DNA of 64,000 bases from Microtetraspora fusca. Its GTDB lineage: Bacteria > Actinomycetota > Actinomycetes > Streptosporangiales > Streptosporangiaceae. Location: positions 20,900 to 84,899 of the forward strand of contig NZ_BBYK01000047.1 of assembly GCF_001570365.1 (NCBI RefSeq), read 5' to 3'. The position numbers were made by a program, and so were the translations under genes. The notes beneath the pieces are model-generated. The model saw only the letters and a program-made list of their open reading frames with translations, was not told where the DNA came from and did not search any database. This document shows, piece after piece, positions 31,399-39,828 of this stretch (position 1 is the stretch's first letter; each line of letters opens with the position of its first letter).

Positions 31399-32655
31399 TC
31401 AGGACGACGGGGAGCCCTTGCGCGCGGTGACGAGGAGGAAGATCAGAGCCACCGCGGCGAGCGCGGCGCCGCTCAGGTAGACGAGGGGCGTCCCGTGCGG
31501 CAGGGTGAGCCCGCCCAGCAGAGTGCCGGCACCGATGCCGGTGTAGATCGCCGAGGAGTTCAGCGAGACGACCAGCGGGGCTTCCTGCGGTGCCGCGGTG
31601 ATGAGCCGGTGTTGCTGCGGTGGCGTCTGGCACCAGCTGCTCCCGCCCCAGACCAGCACGAGCAGGCCCGCCACTGCGGGAAGCGCGATCCCGGAGGCCG
31701 CCATCCAGGCCAGCAGCGCCAGCCCGGCGGCCATGGTGAGGTATCCGGTGCTCAGGACGCGGACCGAACCCCAGCGGTCGGTGGCGTACCCGGCGGCGAG
31801 GTTGCCGAGCACGGCGCCGGCTCCGTACAGGAACAGCATCCACACCGTGGAGGATTCGCCGATGTCCATCGCGCGCAGGGCGGGCACGATGTAGGCGTAT
31901 GCGCTGTACGCGGCGGCCATGCCGAGCACCGTCAGGGGCAGCACCGTCAGGACGGCGGGCCGTCGCAGTACGGCCAGCCGGGTGCGCAGCGCGACTTGCG
32001 GGCCGCCCGGCAGCATCGGCATGGTCACGGCCACAGCGGCGGCCACGAGCAGACACATCGCGGCCACCGTGCCGAGAGCGCCGCGCCAGCCCAGCCACCT
32101 GCCGATGACGTCGCCGAGCGGGACGCCGAGGGCGGTCGCGACGGTCAGTCCGCCCACCACCACGGCCAGGGCGCGGGCCCGCGCTTCGGGACGGACCAGA
32201 GTCGCGGCGACCGCGCCCGCGTTGGGTGTGAAGGCGGCGGCCCCGGCGGCAGCGAGGATCCGGGTGCCGATGAGCACCGGGAACGACGGGGACAGCGCCG
32301 AGCCCAGGTTGGCCAGTCCGAGCAGGACGAGAGCGCCGACGAGCAGGGCCCGCCGTGGCATGCGCGCGGTCACGGTGGCCAGGATCGGGGACACGACGGC
32401 GTAGGCGGCCGCGAACACCGTGACCGACTGACCGGCCGTCGCCGGGGTCACGTTCAATGAGGCGGCCATGTCCGGCAGGAATCCCGCGACCACGAAGGCG
32501 TCGGTGCCGACCGCGAACGTGCCCACGGCCAGGACGGCCGTCGAGGGCAGGCCGCGTGCCCGGGGTTCGTCGTGGCCGGACGCGGGTCCCGCCGTCGGAG
32601 GGTTCGACCGCTCTCCTTCCGTCGCCCGGCGCGGCGTAATCGGGATATTCGACAT
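31399..32655 (-). CDS. MFS transporter (DHA1/Cmx-like drug efflux)
   Basis: 418 residues from ATG at 32655, with GGGAGGAG 6-14 bases upstream. Twelve hydrophobic helices; TVLAVGTFAVGTDAFVVAGFLPDMAASLNV (read in two parts) is the opening of the AraJ/chloramphenicol-efflux type proton antiporters, and ATLVRPEARARALAVV is the loop-4 motif. It lies downstream of an Rrf2 regulator with the same GGGATAT palindrome before both genes, so export is probably induced by the Rrf2 signal. Confidence 0.87.
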   Translation of the reverse strand: MSNIPITPRRATEGERSNPPTAGPASGHDEPRARGLPSTAVLAVGTFAVGTDAFVVAGFLPDMAASLNVTPATAGQSVTVFAAAYAVVSPILATVTARMPRRALLVGALVLLGLANLGSALSPSFPVLIGTRILAAAGAAAFTPNAGAVAATLVRPEARARALAVVVGGLTVATALGVPLGDVIGRWLGWRGALGTVAAMCLLVAAAVAVTMPMLPGGPQVALRTRLAVLRRPAVLTVLPLTVLGMAAAYSAYAYIVPALRAMDIGESSTVWMLFLYGAGAVLGNLAAGYATDRWGSVRVLSTGYLTMAAGLALLAWMAASGIALPAVAGLLVLVWGGSSWCQTPPQQHRLITAAPQEAPLVVSLNSSAIYTGIGAGTLLGGLTLPHGTPLVYLSGAALAAVALIFLLVTARKGSPSS

Positions 32656-32658
32656 CCC
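32642..32658 (-). promoter_or_regulatory. Rrf2 operator at the MFS start
   Basis: GGGATATTCGACATCCC: same 17-nt architecture (7-3-7) as the palindrome upstream of the Rrf2 gene (33208-33224), with one arm mismatch. It overlaps the MFS start codon (32653-32655), so binding would block initiation of either transcription or translation. Confidence 0.6.
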
Positions 32659-32723
32659 CAATCTCCTCCCGTTGAAGCCCGGCGGGGCGCCGGGGGATCG
32701 ATCAGCCGCCGGTCGGCCGTGGT

Positions 32724-33197
32724 TCAGCTTCCGAGGCGTTCGTAGAACCGGCGGGCCCGGCGGGGCGCCCCGGCCGGCGCGTCGGCGATCAGGTCGGCGA
32801 GCGTCTGTGCGGCCAGTTCTCGGCGCCAGGCCAGCTCGGCGCGGCGCATGGCCGTGGCGATGCCGCATGGACGTGCGAACTCGCGGGCGGGGGCCTCGAC
32901 TCCCGCGCCCTGCCGGCGGATCTCGGTGCACCGGAACGCCTCGTCCCGCCCCTCGACCGCCGCGACGACGTCCATCAGTGTGATCTTCTCGGGCGGCCGG
33001 GCCAGCCGGAAACCGCCCTGGACGCCCGGCGTCGAGGTGAGGATGCCCGCGCGGACCAGTGCCTGCAGGCGTTTCTTCAGATAGACCGGCGGCAGTTCGA
33101 ACAGGGCCGCCAGCCTGCCCGTGGACACCGGCGCCTCATCGTCCAGCCATGCCAGGACCAGGCAGCAGTGCAGGCCCCACTCGACTCCTTCACCCAT
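32724..33197 (-). CDS. Rrf2 family transcriptional regulator
   Basis: About 157 residues; ATG at 33197 or GTG at 33203 could start it. The winged helix is STGRLAALFELPPVYLKKRLQALVRAGIL, with the wing GVQGGFRLARPPEKITLMDVVAAVEG. Two Cys, in FRCTEIRR and ARPCGI, are separated by about 20 residues, which is not the three-Cys iron-sulfur pattern. A perfect palindrome lies immediately upstream and a variant precedes the MFS gene, so it should regulate both. Confidence 0.87.
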   Translation of the reverse strand: MGEGVEWGLHCCLVLAWLDDEAPVSTGRLAALFELPPVYLKKRLQALVRAGILTSTPGVQGGFRLARPPEKITLMDVVAAVEGRDEAFRCTEIRRQGAGVEAPAREFARPCGIATAMRRAELAWRRELAAQTLADLIADAPAGAPRRARRFYERLGS

Positions 33198-33207
33198 TCG
33201 CACAAAG

Positions 33208-33224
33208 GGGATATTACATATCCC
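33208..33224 (-). promoter_or_regulatory. Rrf2 autoregulatory operator
   Basis: GGGATAT-TAC-ATATCCC, a perfect 7-3-7 palindrome 4 bases upstream of the GTG start and 10 upstream of the ATG. A one-mismatch version lies at 32642-32658. Confidence 0.75.
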
Positions 33225-33329
33225 GGTTCACCGGTGCGCGACGGGCACCCGAAGAGCACACGCTCGGGGGACGCCGACATGCCGGCAGTCAGGAGCGTCG
33301 CCATGAAGCACGACCGACGGAACAGGCCG

Positions 33330-33749
33330 TCAAAGTTCCGTTTGGTGGGAGGGAAGAGCGGCGGCCATGACCCCGCGCACGGCCTGACCGATGCGCTCAG
33401 CGGCCTGATCGGGATCGGGTCGGCCGGCGTCGAGCCATGCGATGACGGCTTCCAGGGTGAAGGTGGGGATCAGGTTGGCGGCCCAGTCCAGCCACGGGCC
33501 CGCGGGGATGCGGCGGGCGAGGTTGCGGCGGGCGACATCGCGGGAGGCGGCGGTGACGGAGTCGATCAGGTCGCGGAAGTCGGGCTCGCGGGCGGCGTAG
33601 CGGAACAGCAGCTTGAAGCCGTCGGGGTCGACCGCGGCGGCGCGCAGCAGGGCGGGGATGGCGTCGCCGTCGAAGTCGTCGGTGCCGACGGCCTCTGCCA
33701 GGCGGGTGCAGGCGCGGTCGAGCACGGCCCGGTACAGGTCGGCCTTGGA
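33330..33749 (-). pseudogene. TetR regulator lacking its DNA-binding domain
   Basis: The minus-strand frame reads SKADLYRAVLDRACTRLAEA, then FRYAAREPDFRDLIDSVTAAS. This is the region from the end of the helix-turn-helix through the ligand domain of a TetR protein. Everything before SKADLY is missing: at 33747-33752 the sequence switches to the divergent P450 gene. A GTG at 33725 could start a shorter 131-residue protein without DNA-binding ability. Confidence 0.8.
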
Positions 33750-34793
33750 TATGAGGAGGTACGCCGACTACTGGATGACGACCGTCTCGGCCGTGCCCAC
33801 CGCGATCCCGAACGTGCCTCCCGTACCGGGGAGTCGGCGATGTTCGGCGGCCCGCTGGGCGGCTTCGACACCGAGCAGGCCGACCACCGCAGGATGCGCT
33901 CGCTGCTGCAGCCGCACTTCTCGCCGAAACGCATGCGCGCGCTACGCGAGCGCGTCGAGACGCTGACCGCGAACTTGCTGGACGAGCTGGCCGCCGCAGG
34001 GCCGCCCGCCGACCTGCACGCCGCGCTGGCGCTGCCGCTGCCGATCGCCGTCATCTGCGAGCTGCTCGGTGTCCCGTACGCCGACCGCGCGCAGTTCAGG
34101 GAATGGACGCAGGCCGCGGCGGACACCACCGACCGCACCCACTCCGAGCAGGGGTTGGCCGAGCTGTTCGGCTACGGGCAGCGGCTGGTGGCGCGCAAGC
34201 GGGCCGAAGGGGACCCGGACGCCGACGTGATCTCCCGGCTGGCCGCCACCGATGGAGTCAGTGACGACGAGGCCGCCGCGATGGGCATGTTCCTGCTCTT
34301 CGCCGGCCACGAGACCACGGTCACCGCGATCGGCATGGGCACGCTGTGGCTGCTGGCCACCCCCGGGCAGTGGCAGGCCCTGGTGGACGACCCGTCACGG
34401 ATCGACGCAGCGGTCGAGGAGATCCTGCGCGCGCCCCGTCTGGGCGGCGGGGGCATCCCCCGCTACGCCCGTGCCGACCTGGAGATCGGCGGAGTCCACG
34501 TCCGGGCCGGCGACCTGGTGCTGCTGGACACCGGCGCCGCCAACCACGACCAGGCCGTCTTCGCCGACCCCGACCGCTTCGATCTCACCCGCCCGGCTGT
34601 GCCGCACCTGTCCTTCGGCCACGGAGCGCGCTACTGCATCGGCGCACCACTGGCCCGCATCGAGCTGAAAGCTGTCTTCTCCCAGCTGGCCGCCCGTTTC
34701 CCCACCCTGAAACTCGGCTGCGCGGTGGAGGAGCTGACCTTCAACCGGCACGTGCTCGCCGGCGGCCTGACCGCCCTGCCCGTCACCTGGTGA
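33747..34793 (+). pseudogene. cytochrome P450 lacking its N-terminus (CYP105/107-like)
   Basis: The frame begins homology at YEEVRRLLDDDRLGRAH and runs to the end: ADHRRMRSLLQPHFSPKRMR, I-helix LLFAGHETTVTAIGMG (intact AGHET), a K-helix region EEILRAP with the usual ExxR arginine retained (EILR), and heme loop FGHGARYCIGAPLARIE with the axial Cys. About the first 50 residues are absent. The frame stays open upstream only because it is antisense to the TetR remnant. ATG at 33838 could give a shorter product that would lack the A-helix and first sheet, so activity is doubtful. Confidence 0.8.
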
Positions 34794-34798
34794 CCGCG

Positions 34799-35437
34799 AT
34801 GGCGAAGACGAACCCACGGCGGCCGGTCTTCGGCCGGATGTATCCGAAGGTGGCCCGCGCCATGGACGAGGGCGGCCTGGCCGAGCGCCGCCGCGAGCTG
34901 CTGGCGGGCCTGACCGGCGAGGTGATCGAGGTCGGAGCCGGGCACGGCGTCAACTTCGCGCACTACCCGGCCGAGGTGGCCCGCGTGCTGGCAGTGGAGC
35001 CGGAACCGCGGCTGCGGGAGCAGGCCCGGACAGCCGCGGCCGGTGCCGCGGTCGCCGTCGAGGTGGTGCCCGGCTTGGCCGACCGGCTTCCTCTGGCCGA
35101 TCACAGCGTGGACGCGGTGGTGTTCTGCCTGGTGCTGTGCTCGCTGCCCGACGTCGGAACGGCGCTGGCCGAGGCAAGGCGGGTGCTCAAACCGGACGGA
35201 CAGGTACGTTTCCTGGAGCGTGGACGCGCCGATACACGCGGCCTGGCCCGGGTGCAGGCACTGCTGGACGCCACCGTCTGGCCGCGCCTGGCCGGCGGCT
35301 GCCACACCGGGCGCGACACCCTGGCCGAGATCGAGCAGGCCGGTTTCACCGTGGGGGACGTCGAGCGTTTCCTGTTCCCGCGGGCGCGCACCCCGTTCTC
35401 CTTCTACGTCCTCGGCGCCGCCACGCCTCGCGTGTGA
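34799..35437 (+). CDS. class I SAM-dependent methyltransferase
   Basis: 212 residues. Motif I is VIEVGAGHGVNFAHYP, followed by VLAVEPEPRLREQAR, then VDAVVFCLVLCSLPDV and RVLKPDGQVRFLERG. This is a Methyltransf_11 protein of the same subgroup as the one at 25445. It follows the P450 remnant by 5 bases; a GTG at 34790 overlapping the P450 stop is an alternative start and would couple them. Loss of the P450 N-terminus may have disturbed its expression. Confidence 0.82.
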   Translation: MAKTNPRRPVFGRMYPKVARAMDEGGLAERRRELLAGLTGEVIEVGAGHGVNFAHYPAEVARVLAVEPEPRLREQARTAAAGAAVAVEVVPGLADRLPLADHSVDAVVFCLVLCSLPDVGTALAEARRVLKPDGQVRFLERGRADTRGLARVQALLDATVWPRLAGGCHTGRDTLAEIEQAGFTVGDVERFLFPRARTPFSFYVLGAATPRV

Positions 35438-35814
35438 TCTGCTCACTCCGGGCGGGACCGTGATGCGGGTCGGCCCTGTGCGGCGCGCTGCCGATCCGCC
35501 GCAACCTACGTACCAGCGAGAGCGGGCCTGCGGCACGCTCTCACCCTGTTGAGCCACCGGATAGCCGGCCGCCACCACCGCGCCCGAGATGAGCGGCCAC
35601 CACTCGTCGCGCGTGCACCCCTTGGCGAACGGGCACGTGGTGGGGAGAGGAACTCGACTCGACGGGCTCGCCGCCGTGGCGGTTGCCCGTTCCGCTGATC
35701 CAGTGGCTGACGATCTCGCAGGCCACACGTCGTGTACTGCCCGATCAGGCAGTGACCTCGCCGGCGGTCAGCGTCGACGACGTCCGCCTGCTAGCGGGAC
35801 AGGAGGAGACGAAC
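35438..35814. other. intergenic region, no gene recognised
   Basis: A minus-strand stretch includes CPFAKGCTRDEWWPLISG in an open frame (about 35590-35640), but it has no start signal and overlaps nothing known. Otherwise nothing stands out before the AGGAGGAG ribosome site of the holin-like gene. Confidence 0.45.
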
Positions 35815-36231
35815 ATGGCAAACCACAACAAAACTCCCCAGGCCGAGGAAGACGCCGCGAGTCGGCTGGCGGCTGACGCGGCGGGGCTGGTGCGCGAGGA
35901 GATCACACGGCTACGCGCGGAATTGGCGACAGACATGCGGCGTGCCGGTGTCGGCGGCGGCCTGCTGGCGGCAGGCGGCGTCTTCGGCCTGCTGGCCCTG
36001 CACGCGGGCTCGGTCGCGCTGCTCCGGGCGCTCGAGTCGGTGATGCCTCCTCGACGCGCCGCTCTCGTGCTGGCCACCGGCTACCTGACCGCGGGCGCCG
36101 CGCTCACGCTGCTGGGGGTGGGACGACTGCGTGAGACAGGGGTCGTCACCAGGCGGGCGGTGTCGCAGGTGAAGCAGGAGGTGGCGGAGGCCGCCGAGGC
36201 CACACGCCGTCCCCCGGCCGAAGTCCGTTGA
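35815..36231 (+). CDS. phage holin family (DUF1469-like) membrane protein
   Basis: 138 residues from ATG at 35815 with AGGAGGAG upstream. A charged amphipathic N-terminal helix (AAGLVREEITRLRAELATDM) precedes two hydrophobic helices (GVGGGLLAAGGVFGLLALHA and AALVLATGYLTAGAALTLLG) and a charged coil at the C-terminus. This is the Phage_holin_3_6 (DUF1469) pattern, common in actinomycete chromosomes and not evidence of a prophage. Role unknown. Confidence 0.8.
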   Translation: MANHNKTPQAEEDAASRLAADAAGLVREEITRLRAELATDMRRAGVGGGLLAAGGVFGLLALHAGSVALLRALESVMPPRRAALVLATGYLTAGAALTLLGVGRLRETGVVTRRAVSQVKQEVAEAAEATRRPPAEVR

Positions 36232-36266
36232 GCTCACGCATCTCCGTGACAGCGTGATCAACGGTC

Positions 36267-37760
36267 TCAACGGGTGCTCTCTTCGGAGGCGACGGCGGTC
36301 GCGACATCGCGCGGATACGTATGCCGCGCGCGCAGCAGGATGACGCCGTTGGCCACCAGTGGCGCCAGCATGATGAGGAAGGTGTATTCCAGGCCGGTCG
36401 CCCGGCTCGCGGGGCCGCTGAGCATGTCCACGACGAACCCGAACACCACCGGGGCGCCCGCTTCCGCGGTCATCCGCAGGAGTGTGCGGGCGCTCTCCGC
36501 TCGTCCCCAGAGCCGGAAGTGCATCACATCGAGGCGCGCGGCGTCCAACGGGGGGTTGGCCGCCGCCAGCCCGAACGCCGCGGCCGTGTACAGGGGGACC
36601 GCCATCACCAGCGACGTGGTCACCATCGCGGGGAGAAACAGCACCACCGAGATGATGTAGGCCGACGCGGGCACGAGGACGCGCGCGTTCGGATGCCTGT
36701 GTCGCATGAGCCGGTCCGCCAGGCGTCCTCCGCTCAGCACTCCCAGGAGGGCGCCGAGGCCGACGATCGGGATCAGCCCGCTCACCGCCACCCTGCTCAA
36801 GCCGTAATGCCCGCCGACGAACTGGACCGCGAACGTGCGCAGGCCGGCGAAGAAGAAGTAGCCGACCGCGGACGCGGTGATCATCACACGGTTGGTCGGA
36901 ATCCGCAGCGTGTAGACGACCGCGCGCCACATCGACATCCCCGCGGGGTCCCGGCGCAGGACCAGCGCCGGTTCAGGGGCGATCTCCTGCTGCTTGACGA
37001 CTTCCTGCGCGAGGTCGTCTTGTCGGCCCTCTTGCCCGGCGTCCTCTCCTGCGTCGTCGCTCTGTCTGTGCGGCTGTTGCGGTCCTTCTTCCGGTTCCAT
37101 GCGACTCTGGCCGCCACGCGCCGGCTCGGCGAGCCCGCGCTTGACCGTCCAGAGCAGGACGAGCCCGATGAGGGCGAGGAACCAGAAGGAGTAACGCCAC
37201 GACAACAGGTCGCCGAGGTCTCCGATCACGACCAACCCGAAACCGGCGCCGAGCATTTCGCCCGCGAGGATGAACCCGTAGATCCGGCCCCGCTCGGCGA
37301 CCGGGAAGTAGTCACCGACAAGCGAGGCGATGGTCGGCCCACTGGTCGCGGTCACCGCTCCCAATGCCACCCTCGAAAGCAACAGCATCTCGAACGACCC
37401 CGACAGGCCGCCTACCGCCATGGCCGCGGCCCACATGCCGATGCTCACGAGCAGCAACCGGACCCGGTTCACCTTGTCGGTCAACAGGCCCACGGGCAGC
37501 GCCGCCAGCGCTCCGGCACCGGACGACACGGCGGCCAGGGCCCCCACCTCGGTTTCGCTGATGCCGAGATCCCTCTGAAGCCCTGGAGCCAGCGCTCCGA
37601 CCGTTCCTTTGTCAGCGGCGTCGAGGGCGAGCACGCAGGCGAGGATGACGATCACCTGGGCGCGGGCCCGGCCGCCCACCAGGGTCGTCAACCGGCGCAG
37701 CAGCGCGTCCGCGGCCTTGCGGAAAGGGCCGCGGTCATCGCGTCCGACATGCCCAGACAT
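36267..37760 (-). CDS. MFS transporter (spinster/metabolite-carrier type)
   Basis: 497 residues, twelve hydrophobic helices. DAADKGTVGALAPGLQRDLG in helix 1 and DYFPVAERGRIYGFILAGEM in the loop 4-5 region are typical of the spinster-like/ACS group. A long charged central loop (GQSRMEPEEGPQQPHRQSDD onward) separates the halves. The end (SEESTR) is 36 bases from the holin-like stop, convergent. Substrate unknown, probably an organic anion or lipid. Confidence 0.82.
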   Translation of the reverse strand: MSGHVGRDDRGPFRKAADALLRRLTTLVGGRARAQVIVILACVLALDAADKGTVGALAPGLQRDLGISETEVGALAAVSSGAGALAALPVGLLTDKVNRVRLLLVSIGMWAAAMAVGGLSGSFEMLLLSRVALGAVTATSGPTIASLVGDYFPVAERGRIYGFILAGEMLGAGFGLVVIGDLGDLLSWRYSFWFLALIGLVLLWTVKRGLAEPARGGQSRMEPEEGPQQPHRQSDDAGEDAGQEGRQDDLAQEVVKQQEIAPEPALVLRRDPAGMSMWRAVVYTLRIPTNRVMITASAVGYFFFAGLRTFAVQFVGGHYGLSRVAVSGLIPIVGLGALLGVLSGGRLADRLMRHRHPNARVLVPASAYIISVVLFLPAMVTTSLVMAVPLYTAAAFGLAAANPPLDAARLDVMHFRLWGRAESARTLLRMTAEAGAPVVFGFVVDMLSGPASRATGLEYTFLIMLAPLVANGVILLRARHTYPRDVATAVASEESTR

Positions 37761-37935
37761 CGGGCAAGGACTTCACTCCAAGTTCAACCAGCATGGTCCC
37801 CGGCTCTGTCCGGCGCAGGGCGGTTGTTTCACGTCCTATATCCAGGTTGCCGCACAGCGGCCCTCTCCCAACGCAGAGGGAGACTTCCGCCTCGGCGGAC
37901 GAGATCGGAGTGACCGACTCGCGTCCGGCCGCTGA

Positions 37936-39387
37936 TCACGACTGCCGCAGGAGAGCATCGACCGCCGTGTTCAGCTCGTCCGGCCTGGTCGCGCCCATTG
38001 TGCGCACTACCCCGTTCGCGTCGACGAACACATTGGTGGGCACTCCGTGGATTCCGAGCTGTGCCGCATATTCACCGGTCTCGTCGAGGAGCACGGTGCC
38101 GTCAAGGCCCCAGACGGCCGCGAAGTTGCGCGCTTCGGTGGCGGCGTCCACGCTCTCCCATACATTGATCATGATGACGTCCAGCCCCGACCGGGCTGTA
38201 CGGCGGCGCAGTTCCTCAAGGACCGGCGCCTCCGCGTTGCAGGGGCCTCACCAGCTGGCGAAGAAGTTGATGACGTACTTCTTCTCCGCCCACTCCCGGG
38301 TGGTACGGATCCGCCCGGTCCGTAGATCCGGCAGCGCGAACTCGGGCAGCGAGCGGCCGACCATCGGATGGAGGGCCCGCGCCGATGGCCCGGGCAGCCA
38401 CGGCCGGTCCACGATGGTCAGCGTGCCGCTGCCGGCGTTGGACACCAGCAGCCGACCCGTAACCGGGTCCAGCGCGCAGTCCCCGGGCCCGTTGCCGACC
38501 GCGATGCGATGTGATTCCGTCCCGCGAAGCGTGTCGAGCACGCTGACGGTGCCGGCCCCGCGGTTGCAGACGTACAGCCACCGGCCGTCCGGCGACACGC
38601 ACATCCCCACCGGGGCCCGCTCCACCGCGAGTTCACCCAGGTTCTCGCCTGTGCGCAGGCTGATCCGCGCGATCGTGCCGTGCAGCGAGCCGGCCACGTA
38701 CAACCGGTCGGAGACCGGGTCGACGACGACCTTGCACGGTCCCTCGGGCACCGCGATCCGGTCCAACGGCCGAAGCGTCGCCGCGTCGAAGACGGTGACC
38801 GAGGCGGACATGAAGTTGGCGCAGTAACCCCGGTCGCGGCTGATGTCCACCGCGATGCTGCCGGCGCCGAGTTCCGCGGGAACGATCCCGATCACGCGCA
38901 TGTGATCGGCGTCGAGCGCCGTGACGGTGCCGGCGGCGGTATCTCCGGAGAAGACCCGGCGCAGCCCGGGATGGTGGCCCAGCCCTGCCGGATAAACGCC
39001 AACGGGTACCTGTGCGAGACGGGTCCCGCTGTCGGCGTCCACGACGGTGACCGTGTCCGTGCGGGCGTCGGCGGTGAACAGCCGCCGGGTCGGCAGGTCG
39101 AAGATGACGGGGATCGGCTCCCGACCGACCGGGGACCGCCATGCCGTCCGGCGTCGGTCGAGGTCCACCGCCACCACCGTGTTGCTGCGGGAACAGGCGA
39201 CGAAGGCACGCCGCGCGGCCGCGTCGACCACGACCGCCTCCGGCCCTCGCCCGACGGATATATGGGCCAGGACCCGGTGCGCGAGGTCGACACCGCACAC
39301 GCCTCCGGGCACGACCGGCTCCCCCGCTTCCACATCGTCTGCGTGCCCCTGACAATCCGCGGGAAACGGACCCGCCTTTCCGGACAT
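37936..39387 (-). CDS. YncE-like beta-propeller fused to TlpA-like thioredoxin, with in-frame TGA in the CxxC motif
   Basis: Two open frames in one phase are separated by a single TGA at 38248-38250. Residues 1 to about 335 form a seven-blade YVTN-type propeller (GPEAVVVDAAARRAFVACS; SPDGRWLYVCNRGAGTVSVL). Then VGRSLPEFALPDLRTGRI opens a TlpA/AhpC-like thioredoxin fold: VINFFASW, TGA, GPCNAEAPVLEEL, with the cis-Pro loop GVPTNVFVD and a normal C-terminus. The TGA replaces the first Cys of WCGPC (TGC to TGA, one base). Read through, the protein has 483 residues. It is either a selenoprotein (UGPC), a nonsense mutant or a base-call error. A hairpin with a UUGA loop follows at 38206-38229, not decisive. 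No signal peptide is seen. Confidence 0.7.
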
Positions 39388-39484
39388 ATCGGTCGATTAC
39401 GGTACGAATCGGCTGGGTAGCACGCTGCTATGGCATGCCGTGGCGCCGCGGTCGGGGCCGGGCCGAACAGAACAGGGAGTGTGG

Positions 39485-39787
39485 ATGCGCACCCTATTGG
39501 TCCACGGCGAGTTCTACCGGGAACTGGTGCGGGCCCAGGCGGTGATGAACCGCAAGCACCTCGGCGTGGCAGGCGCGGCCAAGACCATGGGGATCATCGG
39601 CCGCAACCTGCTGCGCGGGCAGACCAACTTCGTCAGGGCGATCTGGAAGTTCCCCTCCGTCTACAACGCCGACCGGCAGCACGGAGATCATCTTCGTGAA
39701 GTCCGCTATGAGCTGCCGGTGCCCGACCAGCGTGCCGTCCAGCAGGCCGACCGCCGGGAACTGTACATCCACCAGCGGCCGCACTGA
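39485..39787 (+). CDS. small hypothetical protein, possibly a C-terminal fragment of a larger enzyme
   Basis: 100 residues from ATG at 39485 with GGGAG 5 bases upstream. The middle (NRKHLGVAGAAKTMGIIGRN, then LLRGQTNFVRAIWKFPSVYN) looks like the C-terminal tail of B12-binding radical SAM proteins, which end in NLLxGQTNFxRxLWKFNxVYN. No catalytic part lies upstream, so it is either a remnant with a fresh start or an unrelated small protein. Resemblance is from memory and weak. Confidence 0.45.
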   Translation: MRTLLVHGEFYRELVRAQAVMNRKHLGVAGAAKTMGIIGRNLLRGQTNFVRAIWKFPSVYNADRQHGDHLREVRYELPVPDQRAVQQADRRELYIHQRPH

Positions 39788-39828
39788 GCCCCGCCTGTGG
39801 CGAGTGTGGGACTTCGATCACCATCGGC

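Noticed and set aside
35541-35728. Minus-strand frames with CPFAKGCTRDEWW
   Set aside because: No start signal and no family match; left as an unassigned stretch.
35815-36231. Prophage suggested by a holin-family gene
   Set aside because: DUF1469 holin-like proteins are ordinary chromosomal membrane proteins in actinomycetes, and no other phage gene is present.
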